Assembly: GCF_022836935.1 (NCBI RefSeq)
Contig: NZ_CP083239.1
Span: forward strand, 2,184,001-2,248,000
Direction of reading: 5' to 3'
DNA: 64,000 bases
Source: Ancylobacter polymorphus
GTDB taxonomy: Bacteria > Pseudomonadota > Alphaproteobacteria > Rhizobiales > Xanthobacteraceae
Positions 44,247 through 52,522 of this stretch are shown here, one piece after another (position 1 is the first letter of the stretch; the number at the start of each line of letters is the position of its first letter). The notes beneath the pieces are model-generated. The model was given only the letters and a program-made list of their open reading frames with translations, had not been told where the DNA came from and searched no databases. The position numbers and the translations under genes are program-made.

Positions 44247-45212
44247 CTAGCCGAGCGTCAGCCGCTCCGTCGCCATGAAGCCGAAGAACAGGGCAAGGCC
44301 GAAGGCCACCAGCATCAGGGCGGCGAGGAGTTCCACGCCGCGCAAGGCCACCGCCGCCGCCGATCCGGAACGGTTGGCGGCGAGCCGCACCGCCGCGTGC
44401 TTGGCGAACACCGCCAGCGCGGCGATGGCGCTGACAGTGAGCGCCGTGCCCACCCCCATCAGCAGGGCCGAGGCGGCGCCGACCCAGAAAATGCCCTGCG
44501 CCAGTGCGAAGACCAGCACGAGAATGGCGCCCGAGCAGGGCCGCAGCCCGACCGACAGCACCGCCCCCCACCAGTCGCGCCAGCCGCTCCCGCGCGGCAA
44601 ATCCTCAGGTGCGGGCATATGGGCGTGGCCGTCGCCGCAGCCGCAATCCGGCCCATGGACATGGGCGGGCGTGCCGCGCCAGGCGGCCATGAGCGCGCGG
44701 GCCTTGATCCAGGCGAGGCGCAGGCCGAGGACGACGATGAGGCCATAGGCCGCGAGCTCGATGAAGCTCACCGCCCGGCTCATCGTCGCGGCGGTGGCGC
44801 CGAGGAGGGCGGCGAGCAGGCCGGCGACGGCGATGGCGGTGAGCGCCTGGGCCAGCGCGCTGGCGAAGGCGAGGCCGACGCCGCGCTTCAGCGTCGCCTC
44901 ATTGGCGAGCAGATAGGAGGAGATCACCGCCTTGCCATGGCCGGGACCGGCGGCGTGGAACACGCCATAGGCGAAGGAAATGCCGCCGAGCAGCAGCACC
45001 GCATGGCCATCCTGCTTGGAGGCGCGCACGGCGGAGGTGAGCAGCCGGTAGAATTCCGCCTGCTTGGCGAGGATGAAGCCGGCGATGCCGCCGGCCTCGG
45101 GCGCCGCCGGCGCGCCGACGCCGAACGGGCTCTGGGCGAAGGCGGGATGCAGCATCAGCGCGCAGGCGCCGAGCGTCAGCGCCAGCAGGGCGAGCTGCCG
45201 TCTCACGAGCAC
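44247..45212 (-). CDS. NicO/RcnA-like nickel/cobalt transporter
   Basis: A 321-residue membrane protein of the NicO family with six to seven helices after a signal-like N-terminus. The H-containing helix is GVFHAAGPGHGKAVISSYLLANEA. A cytosolic His loop HVHGPDCGCGDGHAHMPAPED lies mid-protein. GLRPCSGAILVLVFALAQGIFWVG is the conserved second-half motif. Relatives export or import Ni/Co or other divalent metals. Direction is unknown. The start overlaps the stop of the DUF1007 gene (10 bp overlap, 45203–45212), so the two act together. Confidence 0.85.
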   Translation of the reverse strand: MLVRRQLALLALTLGACALMLHPAFAQSPFGVGAPAAPEAGGIAGFILAKQAEFYRLLTSAVRASKQDGHAVLLLGGISFAYGVFHAAGPGHGKAVISSYLLANEATLKRGVGLAFASALAQALTAIAVAGLLAALLGATAATMSRAVSFIELAAYGLIVVLGLRLAWIKARALMAAWRGTPAHVHGPDCGCGDGHAHMPAPEDLPRGSGWRDWWGAVLSVGLRPCSGAILVLVFALAQGIFWVGAASALLMGVGTALTVSAIAALAVFAKHAAVRLAANRSGSAAAVALRGVELLAALMLVAFGLALFFGFMATERLTLG

Positions 45213-45841
45213 TTCACCGTCACGCGGTTGGCGAATTGCGAGCCGAACTGGCTGGCCGAGGTGAGGGCGTTGAAGAAGCCTTCCGACAGCGTGGTCGAAC
45301 TTGTCGTCGCCGCCGGGTCGGGGCGGTGCAGGGTGAGCGCGCAGCTGCCGGCGTCGCCGGCGAGCTTCACCGGATCATCGTCGGCGAGCTGGAAGGCGAC
45401 GAAATAGGTGGGGTCATAAACGTCGAGCGACATTTCCCCCTTCTTCGCCGGCGGATCGGCGAAGGGCAGGGTGAAGTGCAAGGTCAGCGCGGTGCCGTCA
45501 TAGGTGAGCGAATAGTCCTTCGGCGGCAGGAACTTGATGTCCTGCTTGCCGCGCTTGGCATAGGTGAAGAAATCGAACTCGTGCAGGGAGTCGATGTTCA
45601 CCTGCGCCAGTTCCTTCAGCGTCTTGTCGCTGGGCTTGCCGTCGGGCGTGGTTTCCAGCCCCTGCAGCGCATAGGTCGAGAACGCCTCGTCGAACTTCCA
45701 GTGGTGGCGCACCCCGGTCAGCCGGCCATCGGGCGCGTAGTCGAGTTCGGACTGCACCTCGACCCAGACATGCGGGTGTGCAGTGGCGCCGCCAGTGAGT
45801 GCGGTGAGGACGACGAAGATCGCCAGAAGTCGCTGAATCAC
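45203..45841 (-). CDS. DUF1007 periplasmic protein paired with the metal transporter
   Basis: A 212-residue exported protein: signal peptide (AIFVVLTALTGGATA) then HPHVWVEVQSELDY, the DUF1007 start. VYDPTYFVAFQLADDD is another family stretch. DUF1007 proteins are repeatedly found next to NicO-type transporters and zinc or nickel regulons; a metal-handling partner role is inferred. It overlaps the transporter gene, so both are one operon. Confidence 0.85.
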   Translation of the reverse strand: MIQRLLAIFVVLTALTGGATAHPHVWVEVQSELDYAPDGRLTGVRHHWKFDEAFSTYALQGLETTPDGKPSDKTLKELAQVNIDSLHEFDFFTYAKRGKQDIKFLPPKDYSLTYDGTALTLHFTLPFADPPAKKGEMSLDVYDPTYFVAFQLADDDPVKLAGDAGSCALTLHRPDPAATTSSTTLSEGFFNALTSASQFGSQFANRVTVKCS

Positions 45842-45925
45842 GTCGGGCCTCTCCGGAGCCGCTGGGATGAGCCACTGGTGGCGGGGGAGTTCGGCGGAAT
45901 GGTGACGGACGGCGCCTCAAACAGC

Positions 45926-45949
45926 AACGGCCGCCTCGCGGCGGCCGTC
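45926..45949 (-). terminator. Hairpin downstream of asd
   Basis: ACGGCCGCC (45927–45935) pairs with GGCGGCCGT (45940–45948) around TCGC, 39 bp past the asd stop and before the DUF1007 start. No strong T run on the minus strand. Confidence 0.4.
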
Positions 45950-45987
45950 GGATCGTTTCACAACCCCGTGCGGGTCGTGTCTGGACG

Positions 45988-47025
45988 TCAGGCCGCCTTC
46001 TGCGCCTTCGGCTGGATCAGCTTGCGGTTGACCAGCACTTCGGCGATCTGCACCGCGTTCAGCGCCGCGCCCTTGCGCAGATTGTCCGACACGCACCAGA
46101 AGGAGAGGCCGTTCTCCACCGTCGCGTCCTCGCGGATGCGCGAGACATAGGTGGCGTCCTCGCCGGCCGCTTCATAGGGCGTGATGTAGCCACCCGGCTC
46201 GCGCTTGTCGACGACCAGCACGCCCGGCGCGTTGCGCAGGGTTTCGGTCGCTTCCTCGACGCTGATCGGATTCTCGAACTCGACGTTCACCGCCTCGGAG
46301 TGGGAGATGAACACCGGCACGCGCACGGCGGTGCAGGTGAGCTTGATCTTCGGGTCGAGAATCTTCTTCGTCTCGGCCATCACCTTCCACTCTTCCTTCG
46401 TGTAGCCGTCTTCCATGAAGACGTCGATGTGAGGAATGACGTTGAAGGCAATGCGCTTGGGGAACTTCTTGGCTTCCACCGGATCGGAGACGAACACGGC
46501 GCGGGTCTGGGCGAACAGTTCGTCCATGGCGTCCTTGCCGGCGCCGGAAACGGACTGATAGGTCGCCACGACGACGCGCTTGATCGTCGCCTTGTCGTGC
46601 AGCGGCTTCAGCGCCACGACGAGCTGGGCGGTCGAGCAGTTCGGGTTGGCGATGATGTTCTTCTTGGTGAAGCCGGCGACAGCGTCGGCATTCACCTCCG
46701 GCACGATCAGCGGCACGTCGCTGTCGTAGCGCCAGGCGGAGGAATTATCGATCACCACGCAGCCCTGACGGCCGATCTTGGGCGACCATTCCTTGGACAC
46801 CTCGCCGCCGGCCGACATCAGGCAGATGTCGGTGTCGGAAAAATCGTAATTTTCCAGGGCTTTGCACTTAATGGTCTTGTCGCCGAAAGAAACCTCGGTG
46901 CCGACGGAGCGGCGAGAGGCGAGCGCGACCACCTCGTCAGCGGGAAAGCCCCGCTCGGAGAGGATGTCGAGCATTTCGCGGCCCACATTACCCGTGGCAC
47001 CGACGATGGCGACCTTGTAGCCCAT
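45988..47025 (-). CDS. asd: Aspartate-semialdehyde dehydrogenase
   Basis: A 345-residue cytosolic enzyme of the lysine/threonine/methionine pathway and of peptidoglycan DAP supply. GATGNVGREML is the NADP motif. NIIANPNCSTAQLVVALKP carries the catalytic cysteine, with a late conserved histidine in PVFISHSEAVNVEF. Start at 47023–47025 with AGGAG seven bases upstream; a further in-frame Met 27 bases upstream is rejected because it adds a non-conserved tail. Confidence 0.95.
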   Translation of the reverse strand: MGYKVAIVGATGNVGREMLDILSERGFPADEVVALASRRSVGTEVSFGDKTIKCKALENYDFSDTDICLMSAGGEVSKEWSPKIGRQGCVVIDNSSAWRYDSDVPLIVPEVNADAVAGFTKKNIIANPNCSTAQLVVALKPLHDKATIKRVVVATYQSVSGAGKDAMDELFAQTRAVFVSDPVEAKKFPKRIAFNVIPHIDVFMEDGYTKEEWKVMAETKKILDPKIKLTCTAVRVPVFISHSEAVNVEFENPISVEEATETLRNAPGVLVVDKREPGGYITPYEAAGEDATYVSRIREDATVENGLSFWCVSDNLRKGAALNAVQIAEVLVNRKLIQPKAQKAA

Positions 47026-47123
47026 GTGCTGATCTCCTGAAGGCCCTGCCATTCACAGGCTCGGGCGAGCGCGGGCTTTTACGCGATAAGGCGAAGCGAG
47101 GCAACGGGTGGGGGCTGGTGCTC

Positions 47124-47160
47124 TTGATCGACGTGGTGGGTTGCATATGTTACATGTAAC
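47124..47160 (+). promoter_or_regulatory. MazEF promoter with 12-bp operator palindrome
   Basis: TTGATC (47124–47129) and TATGTT (47146–47151), spaced by 16 bases, make a reasonable promoter. GTTACATGTAAC (47149–47160), a perfect palindrome, overlaps the -10 and lies 17 bp before the antitoxin ATG. This is the expected layout for TA autorepression. Confidence 0.6.
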
Positions 47161-47177
47161 GTAATGGAGTGAGCCAC

Positions 47178-47396
47178 ATGGCCACATCGGTTCGGGCACG
47201 GGTTCAGCGACGTCGCGATGCGTTGCGGGCGGCGGGGCTTCGCCCTGTGCAGATATGGCTACCCGATACGCGGCGTCCGGGCTTCGCTGATGAGTGCCGG
47301 CGGCAGTCGCGGAACGTCGCCAGGGCCGACCTGGCGGATCAGGATGTGCAGTCCTTCATCGATGCGGCCTGGGCCGATGTCGTGGCGGACGAGTGA
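47178..47396 (+). CDS. MazE-like antitoxin
   Basis: A 72-residue protein of the antitoxin MazE/DUF3018 group: VRARVQRRRDALRAAGLRPVQIWLPDTRRPGF is the family N-terminus and the acidic end ADVVADE is typical for neutralising a MazF. ATG 47178 has GGAG eight bases upstream; the earlier GTG at 47169 is less likely. Stop overlaps the toxin ATG (TGATG). The antitoxin should bind the palindrome at 47149–47160. Confidence 0.82.
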   Translation: MATSVRARVQRRRDALRAAGLRPVQIWLPDTRRPGFADECRRQSRNVARADLADQDVQSFIDAAWADVVADE

Positions 47397-47716
47397 TGCG
47401 CGGGCATCTCGTGACGGTGTCGCTGCCCGGTGATATCGGCAAGCCCCGGCCGGCGCTGGTGATCCAGGCGGACCAGTTCGCTGAGACGGCGACCGTCACG
47501 GTACTGCCTCTGTCCGGCACATTGGTCGATGCGCCGCTGATCCGTATTCCAGTGGAACCGAGCGAGGCCAACGGGTTACGCAAGTCCTCGCAGATCATGG
47601 TCGACAAGCCGATGACGATCCGGCGCGACCGGACCGGCCCAAGCTTCGGCCAGCTGGAAGACGAGGTGATGCTTCGGGTCACGCGCTCGCTGGCGCTGTT
47701 TCTCGGCCTGGGCTGA
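47396..47716 (+). CDS. MazF/PemK-family toxin
   Basis: A 106-residue endoribonuclease-fold protein. It begins with MRGHLVTVSLPGDIGKPRPALVIQ, where KPRPALVIQ is the MazF/PemK signature. IPVEPSEANGL and SQIMVDKPMTI follow, the second and third family strands. Expected activity is sequence-specific mRNA cleavage. Translationally coupled to the antitoxin. The pair sits between asd and the rhodanese gene, a typical site for a small inserted TA module. Confidence 0.87.
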   Translation: MRGHLVTVSLPGDIGKPRPALVIQADQFAETATVTVLPLSGTLVDAPLIRIPVEPSEANGLRKSSQIMVDKPMTIRRDRTGPSFGQLEDEVMLRVTRSLALFLGLG

Positions 47717-47730
47717 CGCCGGCCGCCAGC

Positions 47731-48126
47731 TCACCCTTTCGCCACGACCGTCTCCACCGGCGCGCCGGCCGCCTTCCAGGCGGTGAAGCCGCCCGTGAGG
47801 TGGCACAGCTTTTCCAGCCCCATTTCCTGCGCCGTCCTGGTCGCCAGTGCCGAGCGCCAGCCGAGCGAGCAGTAGAAGACGAAGCGCTTGTCCTGCTGGA
47901 AGACCTCTTTGGCGTAGGGGCTTTCCGGGTCGATCCAGAATTCCAGCAGGCCGCGGGGGCAGGAGAAGGCGCCGGGAATGGCGCCCTCGCGCTCGCGCTC
48001 GCGCGGGTCGCGCAGATCGACGAAGACCACGTCGTCGCGGCCGTGCAGGGCCGCGGCCTCCGCCACGTCGATGGCGCTCACCACGGCGTCGGCCTCGGCG
48101 AGCAGCTGCTTGTAGCCCTTCTTCAT
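47731..48126 (-). CDS. Rhodanese-like domain protein
   Basis: A 131-residue single-domain protein. VFVDLRDPREREREGAIPGAF is the conserved first half, and the active-site loop is FYCSLGWRS with a catalytic cysteine. GLEKLCHLTGGFTAWKAAGAPV ends the domain. It could carry persulfide sulfur. The gene starts 4 bp after the ispG stop on the same strand. A physical link to Fe–S enzyme IspG is tempting but not shown. Confidence 0.87.
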   Translation of the reverse strand: MKKGYKQLLAEADAVVSAIDVAEAAALHGRDDVVFVDLRDPREREREGAIPGAFSCPRGLLEFWIDPESPYAKEVFQQDKRFVFYCSLGWRSALATRTAQEMGLEKLCHLTGGFTAWKAAGAPVETVVAKG

Positions 48127-48130
48127 CGCC

Positions 48131-49453
48131 TCACTCCGCCGCATCAATGCCGGCATCGACGCCCGGCGCGGGCGCAGTGCCGGTGACGCCGAAGCGGCGC
48201 TCGACATAGTCCTCGACGATCTTCTTGAAGTCCTCGCGCAGGGAAGGGCCGCGCAGCGTCATCGCCTTCTTGCCGTCGAGATAGACTGGGGCGGTGGGGA
48301 ACTCGCCGGTGCCGGGCAGCGAGATGCCGATATCGGCGTGCTTCGACTCGCCCGGCCCGTTGACGATGCAGCCCATGACCGCGACGTTCAGCGTCTCGAC
48401 GCCGGGATAGCGCTTCTTCCATTCCGGCATGGAGGTGCGGATGAAATCCTGCACCTCGAAGGCCAGTTCCTGGAAGGTGGTGGAGGTGGTGCGCCCGCAG
48501 CCGGGGCAGGCGGCGACCAGCGGCACGAAGGTGCGCAGGCCCATGGTCTGCAGCATTTCCTGCGCCACCGTCACCTCGCGGGTGCGGTCGCCGCCGGGTT
48601 CGGGGGTGAGCGAGACGCGGATCGTGTCGCCGATGCCCTGCTGGAGCAGCACGCCCATGGCGGTGGAGGAGGCGACGATGCCCTTGGAGCCCATGCCGGC
48701 CTCGGTGAGGCCGAGATGCAGCGCGTAATCGGCGCGGCGCGCCAGTTCGGCATAGACGGTGATGAGGTCCTGTACCGCCGAGACCTTGGCGGAGAGGATG
48801 ATCTGATCGCGCGGCAGGCCGATCTCCTCCGCCAGCGCGGCCGAGAGCAGGGCCGAGCGCACCAGCGCCTCGCGGGTGACGGCGCGCGCTTCCGCCGGGC
48901 GGGGGAGCCTGGCGTTTTCGTCCATCAGGGCGGTGAGCAGGTCGCCGTCGAGCGAGCCCCAATTGGCACCGATGCGCACCGCCTTGCGGTAGCGGATCGC
49001 CTGCTCGACGATGGTGGTGAAGTGGCGGTCGCGCTTCTCGCCGAAACCGACATTGCCGGGATTGATGCGGTATTTGTCGAGCGCCTCGGCACAGGCGGGG
49101 TACTTCGTCAGCAGCAAATGGCCGTTGTAATGGAAGTCGCCGACGATGGGGGTATCGAGCCCCATCTTGAGCAGACGCTCCTTGATCTCGGGCACCGCCA
49201 TCGCCGCTTCCTCGCGGTCCACGGTGATGCGGACGATTTCCGAGCCGGCGCGGGCCAGCGCGGCGATCTGCCTTGCGGTGCCTTCGGCGTCCGCCGTGTC
49301 GGTGTTGGTCATCGACTGCACGACGACGGGCGCGCCGCCGCCGACGGTGACGCCGCCGACCTTCACCGCCACGGTGCGGCGGCGCGGGGCGGGCCCGGCG
49401 GCTTCAAGCTCGGGGGCGACGACGGGGGCGGGGGAGAGGGCGTCCATGTTCAT
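48131..49453 (-). CDS. ispG: 4-hydroxy-3-methylbut-2-en-1-yl diphosphate synthase (flavodoxin)
   Basis: A 440-residue 4Fe-4S enzyme that makes HMBPP in the MEP isoprenoid pathway. [20 protein letters not shown] starts the conserved barrel. [21 protein letters not shown] and the [11 protein letters not shown] cysteines, with a downstream [15 protein letters not shown] cysteine, match the cluster-binding C-terminal domain. Length fits the alphaproteobacterial form. It is 58 bp downstream of zur on the same strand and 4 bp upstream of the rhodanese gene, so the three may be co-transcribed. Confidence 0.95.
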   Translation of the reverse strand: MNMDALSPAPVVAPELEAAGPAPRRRTVAVKVGGVTVGGGAPVVVQSMTNTDTADAEGTARQIAALARAGSEIVRITVDREEAAMAVPEIKERLLKMGLDTPIVGDFHYNGHLLLTKYPACAEALDKYRINPGNVGFGEKRDRHFTTIVEQAIRYRKAVRIGANWGSLDGDLLTALMDENARLPRPAEARAVTREALVRSALLSAALAEEIGLPRDQIILSAKVSAVQDLITVYAELARRADYALHLGLTEAGMGSKGIVASSTAMGVLLQQGIGDTIRVSLTPEPGGDRTREVTVAQEMLQTMGLRTFVPLVAACPGCGRTTSTTFQELAFEVQDFIRTSMPEWKKRYPGVETLNVAVMGCIVNGPGESKHADIGISLPGTGEFPTAPVYLDGKKAMTLRGPSLREDFKKIVEDYVERRFGVTGTAPAPGVDAGIDAAE

Positions 49454-49511
49454 CGTCCGGGGACTGAAGCGTGCGGCGGGCGGCAGGGGGTAAGACGGGG
49501 CGGGCGGGGCG

Positions 49512-50066
49512 TCAACGGGCCGCCTCGGCGGGCGTGGTGACGGCGTCCGCTTGCGCCGTAGCGGCGCGGCACTTTGCGCAGGTGCCGGCGATCTCCACCA
49601 CAGGGGTGCGCGGGGTGAAGCCCTCGGCGCGGGTCGCCCAGGCGAGGTCGCGGCCGATGGCGTGGGAGGCGACTTCCGCCGTCACGCCGCAGCCCTCGCA
49701 GATGAGGAATACGATCACATCGTCGGGGCCGTGTTCGCGCCCGCAGACGAGATAGGCGTTGCGGCTTTCGATGCGGTGGGCCAACCCCTCGCTGACCAGA
49801 AAGTCCAGCGCCCGGTAGACCGACATCGGCGGCGGCTTCTCGCCGGAGGCGCCGAGCCTTTCGACGATGTCATAGGCGCCGAGCGGGGTATGGCTGTCGG
49901 CCAGTTCCTCCAGCACACGGCGACGCAGCAAGGTCAGCCGCGCGCCGCTTTTGGCGCAGCGCGCCTCGAAGCGGGCGATGGCCCCGGCGACGCAGGCCGC
50001 GTGGTCATGGTCGTGGCCATCGTGGTCATGCCCGTGCGGGCCGGCGGGGAGAGGTAAAACCGACAT
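49512..50066 (-). CDS. zur: Fur-family zinc uptake regulator
   Basis: A 184-residue metalloregulator. The winged helix is [28 protein letters not shown], with [22 protein letters not shown]. Two CxxC pairs (CEGCG and CAKCR) form the structural zinc site. The N-terminal 25 residues carry a His/Asp-rich tract ([15 protein letters not shown]) unusual for Fur proteins. This pattern fits Zur rather than Fur or Irr. It is expected to repress the znu operon at 34.5 kb when zinc is high. A TATAAT box lies only seven bases ahead of the ATG, so the message may be leaderless. Confidence 0.88.
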   Translation of the reverse strand: MSVLPLPAGPHGHDHDGHDHDHAACVAGAIARFEARCAKSGARLTLLRRRVLEELADSHTPLGAYDIVERLGASGEKPPPMSVYRALDFLVSEGLAHRIESRNAYLVCGREHGPDDVIVFLICEGCGVTAEVASHAIGRDLAWATRAEGFTPRTPVVEIAGTCAKCRAATAQADAVTTPAEAAR

Positions 50067-50072
50067 GTAGAT

Positions 50073-50078
50073 ATTATA
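50073..50078 (-). promoter_or_regulatory. TATAAT -10 element of zur
   Basis: On the minus strand TATAAT ends seven bases before the zur start codon, so transcription should begin at or very near the A of ATG. No good -35 was found; no palindrome like the Zur boxes is seen. Confidence 0.45.
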
Positions 50079-50260
50079 GACCTTCCGGCGTCACGGCGCC
50101 ATGACGGCTCGAGTCACGCCCCCTTCACGCTGCCGTCACCCGGTTCCGGCGCAGGCGACGAAAGAGGCAGCGGCTGGCGGCGGGTTCGGCGCGCTTCGCC
50201 CTTGTGGGCGTCCGCGTGCCGGAGCAGGATACAGGTGCCGGTTCGTCAAGTGGGGGTTCC

Positions 50261-50719
50261 ATGAAGGCTTTCAAGTTCATTCTCGTGGCGGCGCTCGCGC
50301 TGCCTCTGGCGGCGTGTTTCGAGGGGCCTTCGGGCCCGGCGGGTCCGAAGGGCGAGGCCGGTGTGGCCGGCGCCGCGGGACCTGCCGGTCCGGCGGGCCC
50401 GGCTGGCGCGACGGGTCCTGCGGGCCCCGCCGGTCCCGCCGGCCCGGCCGGTCCCACCGGTCCGCAGGGGCCGGCCGGCACGCCCGGCGCGGCGGGTGCG
50501 CCCGGTTCGTCCGCAATCACGGTGCGCAGCGTGCCGTGCCCGGCGGCGGGCTGCACCAGCAGTTGCGAGACCGGCGAGGTCATCATCTCCGGCTATTGCG
50601 TCAACACCGAGCGCGGCTTCCAGCACATCGCCTCCTTCGCCGATGATGGCGGCAAGACGGTCGTCGCCTGCGAGCATCCGGTGAAGGAAGTGGTCGCGGT
50701 CTGCCTCAAGCAGCCCTGA
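50261..50719 (+). CDS. Collagen-like (Gly-X-Y) lipoprotein
   Basis: A 152-residue lipoprotein. Lipobox LPLAAC puts the acylated Cys at position 19. Residues 22–82 are 20 consecutive G-X-Y triplets, mostly GPA, predicted to form a triple-helical stalk. The C-terminal 70 residues ([23 protein letters not shown] … GYCVN … VVACEHP … AVCLKQP) have six cysteines, enough for three disulfides. It is probably a surface-displayed fibre or adhesion domain on a stalk. No family function is known to me. The G-X-Y DNA (about 50324–50506) is repetitive and may vary in length between strains. Confidence 0.82.
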   Translation: MKAFKFILVAALALPLAACFEGPSGPAGPKGEAGVAGAAGPAGPAGPAGATGPAGPAGPAGPAGPTGPQGPAGTPGAAGAPGSSAITVRSVPCPAAGCTSSCETGEVIISGYCVNTERGFQHIASFADDGGKTVVACEHPVKEVVAVCLKQP

Positions 50720-50843
50720 GCCGCGACCGAGCCTTGGTCGAGGCGGGGCGGTGATGGGCACGTCACCGCTCCGCCCTAGATTCCAGCGGGCGGCTGATGC
50801 TGCTTGTCCTTGGCCGCCCGTCCCGTCGCATGAGGAATAGACT

Positions 50844-51626
50844 ATGTCCCTGAAGGGTAAGAACGCCGTCGTCACCGGCTCCACCAGTGGCATCGGCCTC
50901 GCCATCGCCCGCGCCTTCGCCGCCGAGGGGGTGAATGTCACGCTGAACGGCTTCGGCGATGCGGCCGAGATCGAGGCGCTGCGCGCCGGCATCGCAAGCG
51001 AATTCGGCGTCCGCGCGCTTTATTCCGACGCCGACCTCACCAAGGCGGCGGCCTGCGCCGGGCTGGTGGCCTATGCGGAGAAGGAACTCGGTTCGGTCGA
51101 CATTCTCGTGAACAATGCCGGCATGCAGCATGTCGCGCCGGTGGAGGAATTCCCCGACGACAAATGGGACCTCATTCTGGCGCTGAACCTGTCCGCCGCC
51201 TTCCACGCCATCAAGGCCGCCGTGCCCGGCATGAAGGCGCGGCAGTGGGGCCGCATCATCAACACAGGCTCCGCCCATGCGCTGGTGGCCTCGCCGTTCA
51301 AATCCGCCTACGTCGCCGCCAAGCACGGTATCGCCGGCCTGACCAAGACCGTGGCGCTGGAGACGGCGCCGTTCGGCATTACCGTCAACGCCATCTGCCC
51401 CGGCTATGTCTGGACGCCGCTGGTGGAAAAGCAGATTCCCGACACGATGAAGGCGCGCGGCATGACCGAGCAGCAGGTGAAGGACATGCTGCTGGCGGAG
51501 CAGCCGACCAAGCAGTTCGTCACCGTGGAGGAAGTCGCGGCGCTGGCGGTGTTCCTCGCCAGTGACGCGGCACGCTCCATCACGGGTGCTATGCAGCAGA
51601 TGGATGGCGGCTGGGTGGCGAAGTAG
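50844..51626 (+). CDS. bdhA: D-3-hydroxybutyrate dehydrogenase
   Basis: A 260-residue SDR that interconverts 3-hydroxybutyrate and acetoacetate with NAD. TGSTSGIGLAIA at 12–23 is the cofactor motif, VNNAGMQHVAPVEEFP follows, and the active-site S…YxxxK is INTGSAHALVAS / SAYVAAKHG. NAICPGYVWTPLVEKQIPD and the GGWVAK end match BdhA. Expected to use poly-3-hydroxybutyrate breakdown products. Followed 41 bp later by the pseudouridine synthase gene. Confidence 0.92.
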   Translation: MSLKGKNAVVTGSTSGIGLAIARAFAAEGVNVTLNGFGDAAEIEALRAGIASEFGVRALYSDADLTKAAACAGLVAYAEKELGSVDILVNNAGMQHVAPVEEFPDDKWDLILALNLSAAFHAIKAAVPGMKARQWGRIINTGSAHALVASPFKSAYVAAKHGIAGLTKTVALETAPFGITVNAICPGYVWTPLVEKQIPDTMKARGMTEQQVKDMLLAEQPTKQFVTVEEVAALAVFLASDAARSITGAMQQMDGGWVAK

Positions 51627-51667
51627 CGCCTCTCGACGCGCGGGCTGCTTTGTGGTGTGACGGCGCG

Positions 51668-52429
51668 ATGAGCGACACCGTCACGCCCGCCCCGCCCGCC
51701 TTCGACATCGCCGCCCGCGTGCTCTACCGCGACGGTATGATGCTGGTCATCGACAAGCCGGCGGGCCTTGCCGTGCATAAAGGCCCGAAGGGCGGCGAGA
51801 CGCTGGCCGACCATCTCGACGCGCTGCGCTTCGGCCTGCCCAATGCGCCGGAACTCGCGCACCGGCTCGACAAGGATACCTCCGGCTGTCTCGTGCTCGG
51901 CCGTCACCGCAAGGCGCTGGCCGACCTCGGCAAGGCGTTTGCCGACGGCACAGTGGGCAAGACCTATATGGCCGTGGTGCGCGGCGTGCCGGGCGAGACG
52001 CGCGGGCGCATCGAGCTGCGCCTCGCCAAGCGCTCGCCGACGCGCGGCTGGTGGATGGCGGTCGACCCCAAGGGCCAGGAAGCCATCACCGAGTGGGAGA
52101 TGATCGCGCAGGGCGAGGGGTTGGCGGTGCTGGCACTCTCGCCGCTCACCGGGCGCACGCACCAGCTGCGCGTGCATCTCGACGCCATCGGCCATCCGAT
52201 TCTGGGCGATTCCATCTATGGCGGTGCCTCGCGCCTGCCGGGCGGGCCGATCCTGCACCTGCATTCGCGCCGGGCGGTGATCCCGCAGAAGAAGGGGCGC
52301 GAGGCGGTGGATGTGCGGGCGCCTCTGCCCCTGCACATGCGCGCCACGCTGGAGCGCGCCGGCTTCGATCCCGCCACGCTGGAAGCGCAGGCGGACGCCG
52401 CCGTCTTCACGCCACGGGCGGACCGGTAA
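51668..52429 (+). CDS. RluA-family RNA pseudouridine synthase
   Basis: A 253-residue enzyme. The catalytic aspartate lies in AHRLDKDTSGCLVLGR. DGMMLVIDKPAGLAVHKGP and LTGRTHQLRVHLDAIGHPILGD are the other conserved blocks. No S4 domain is present, which fits small RluA/TruC-type members. Converts uridine to pseudouridine in 23S rRNA or tRNA; the exact target is unknown. ATG 51668 gives a short tail before the domain. Confidence 0.9.
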   Translation: MSDTVTPAPPAFDIAARVLYRDGMMLVIDKPAGLAVHKGPKGGETLADHLDALRFGLPNAPELAHRLDKDTSGCLVLGRHRKALADLGKAFADGTVGKTYMAVVRGVPGETRGRIELRLAKRSPTRGWWMAVDPKGQEAITEWEMIAQGEGLAVLALSPLTGRTHQLRVHLDAIGHPILGDSIYGGASRLPGGPILHLHSRRAVIPQKKGREAVDVRAPLPLHMRATLERAGFDPATLEAQADAAVFTPRADR

Positions 52430-52522
52430 GGGCATTCGACGCGGGTACCCCCTTGCGTCTCCCAAGGCATAAGACAAGATCATACCGTCGCGGATCGGCG
52501 GTCTGTTTGTCGGGAGATACCT

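Noticed and set aside
45841..45895. Possible cobalamin riboswitch upstream of the NicO/DUF1007 operon (GGATGAGCCACTGG)
   Set aside because: Only one short resemblance, on the wrong strand for the operon, and no other B12-element box or room for the full fold was found.
50324..50506. Repeated GGTCCGGCGGG-like units resembling a CRISPR or tandem repeat
   Set aside because: The repetition is the codon pattern of Gly-X-Y triplets in one open frame; no spacers or palindromic direct repeats.
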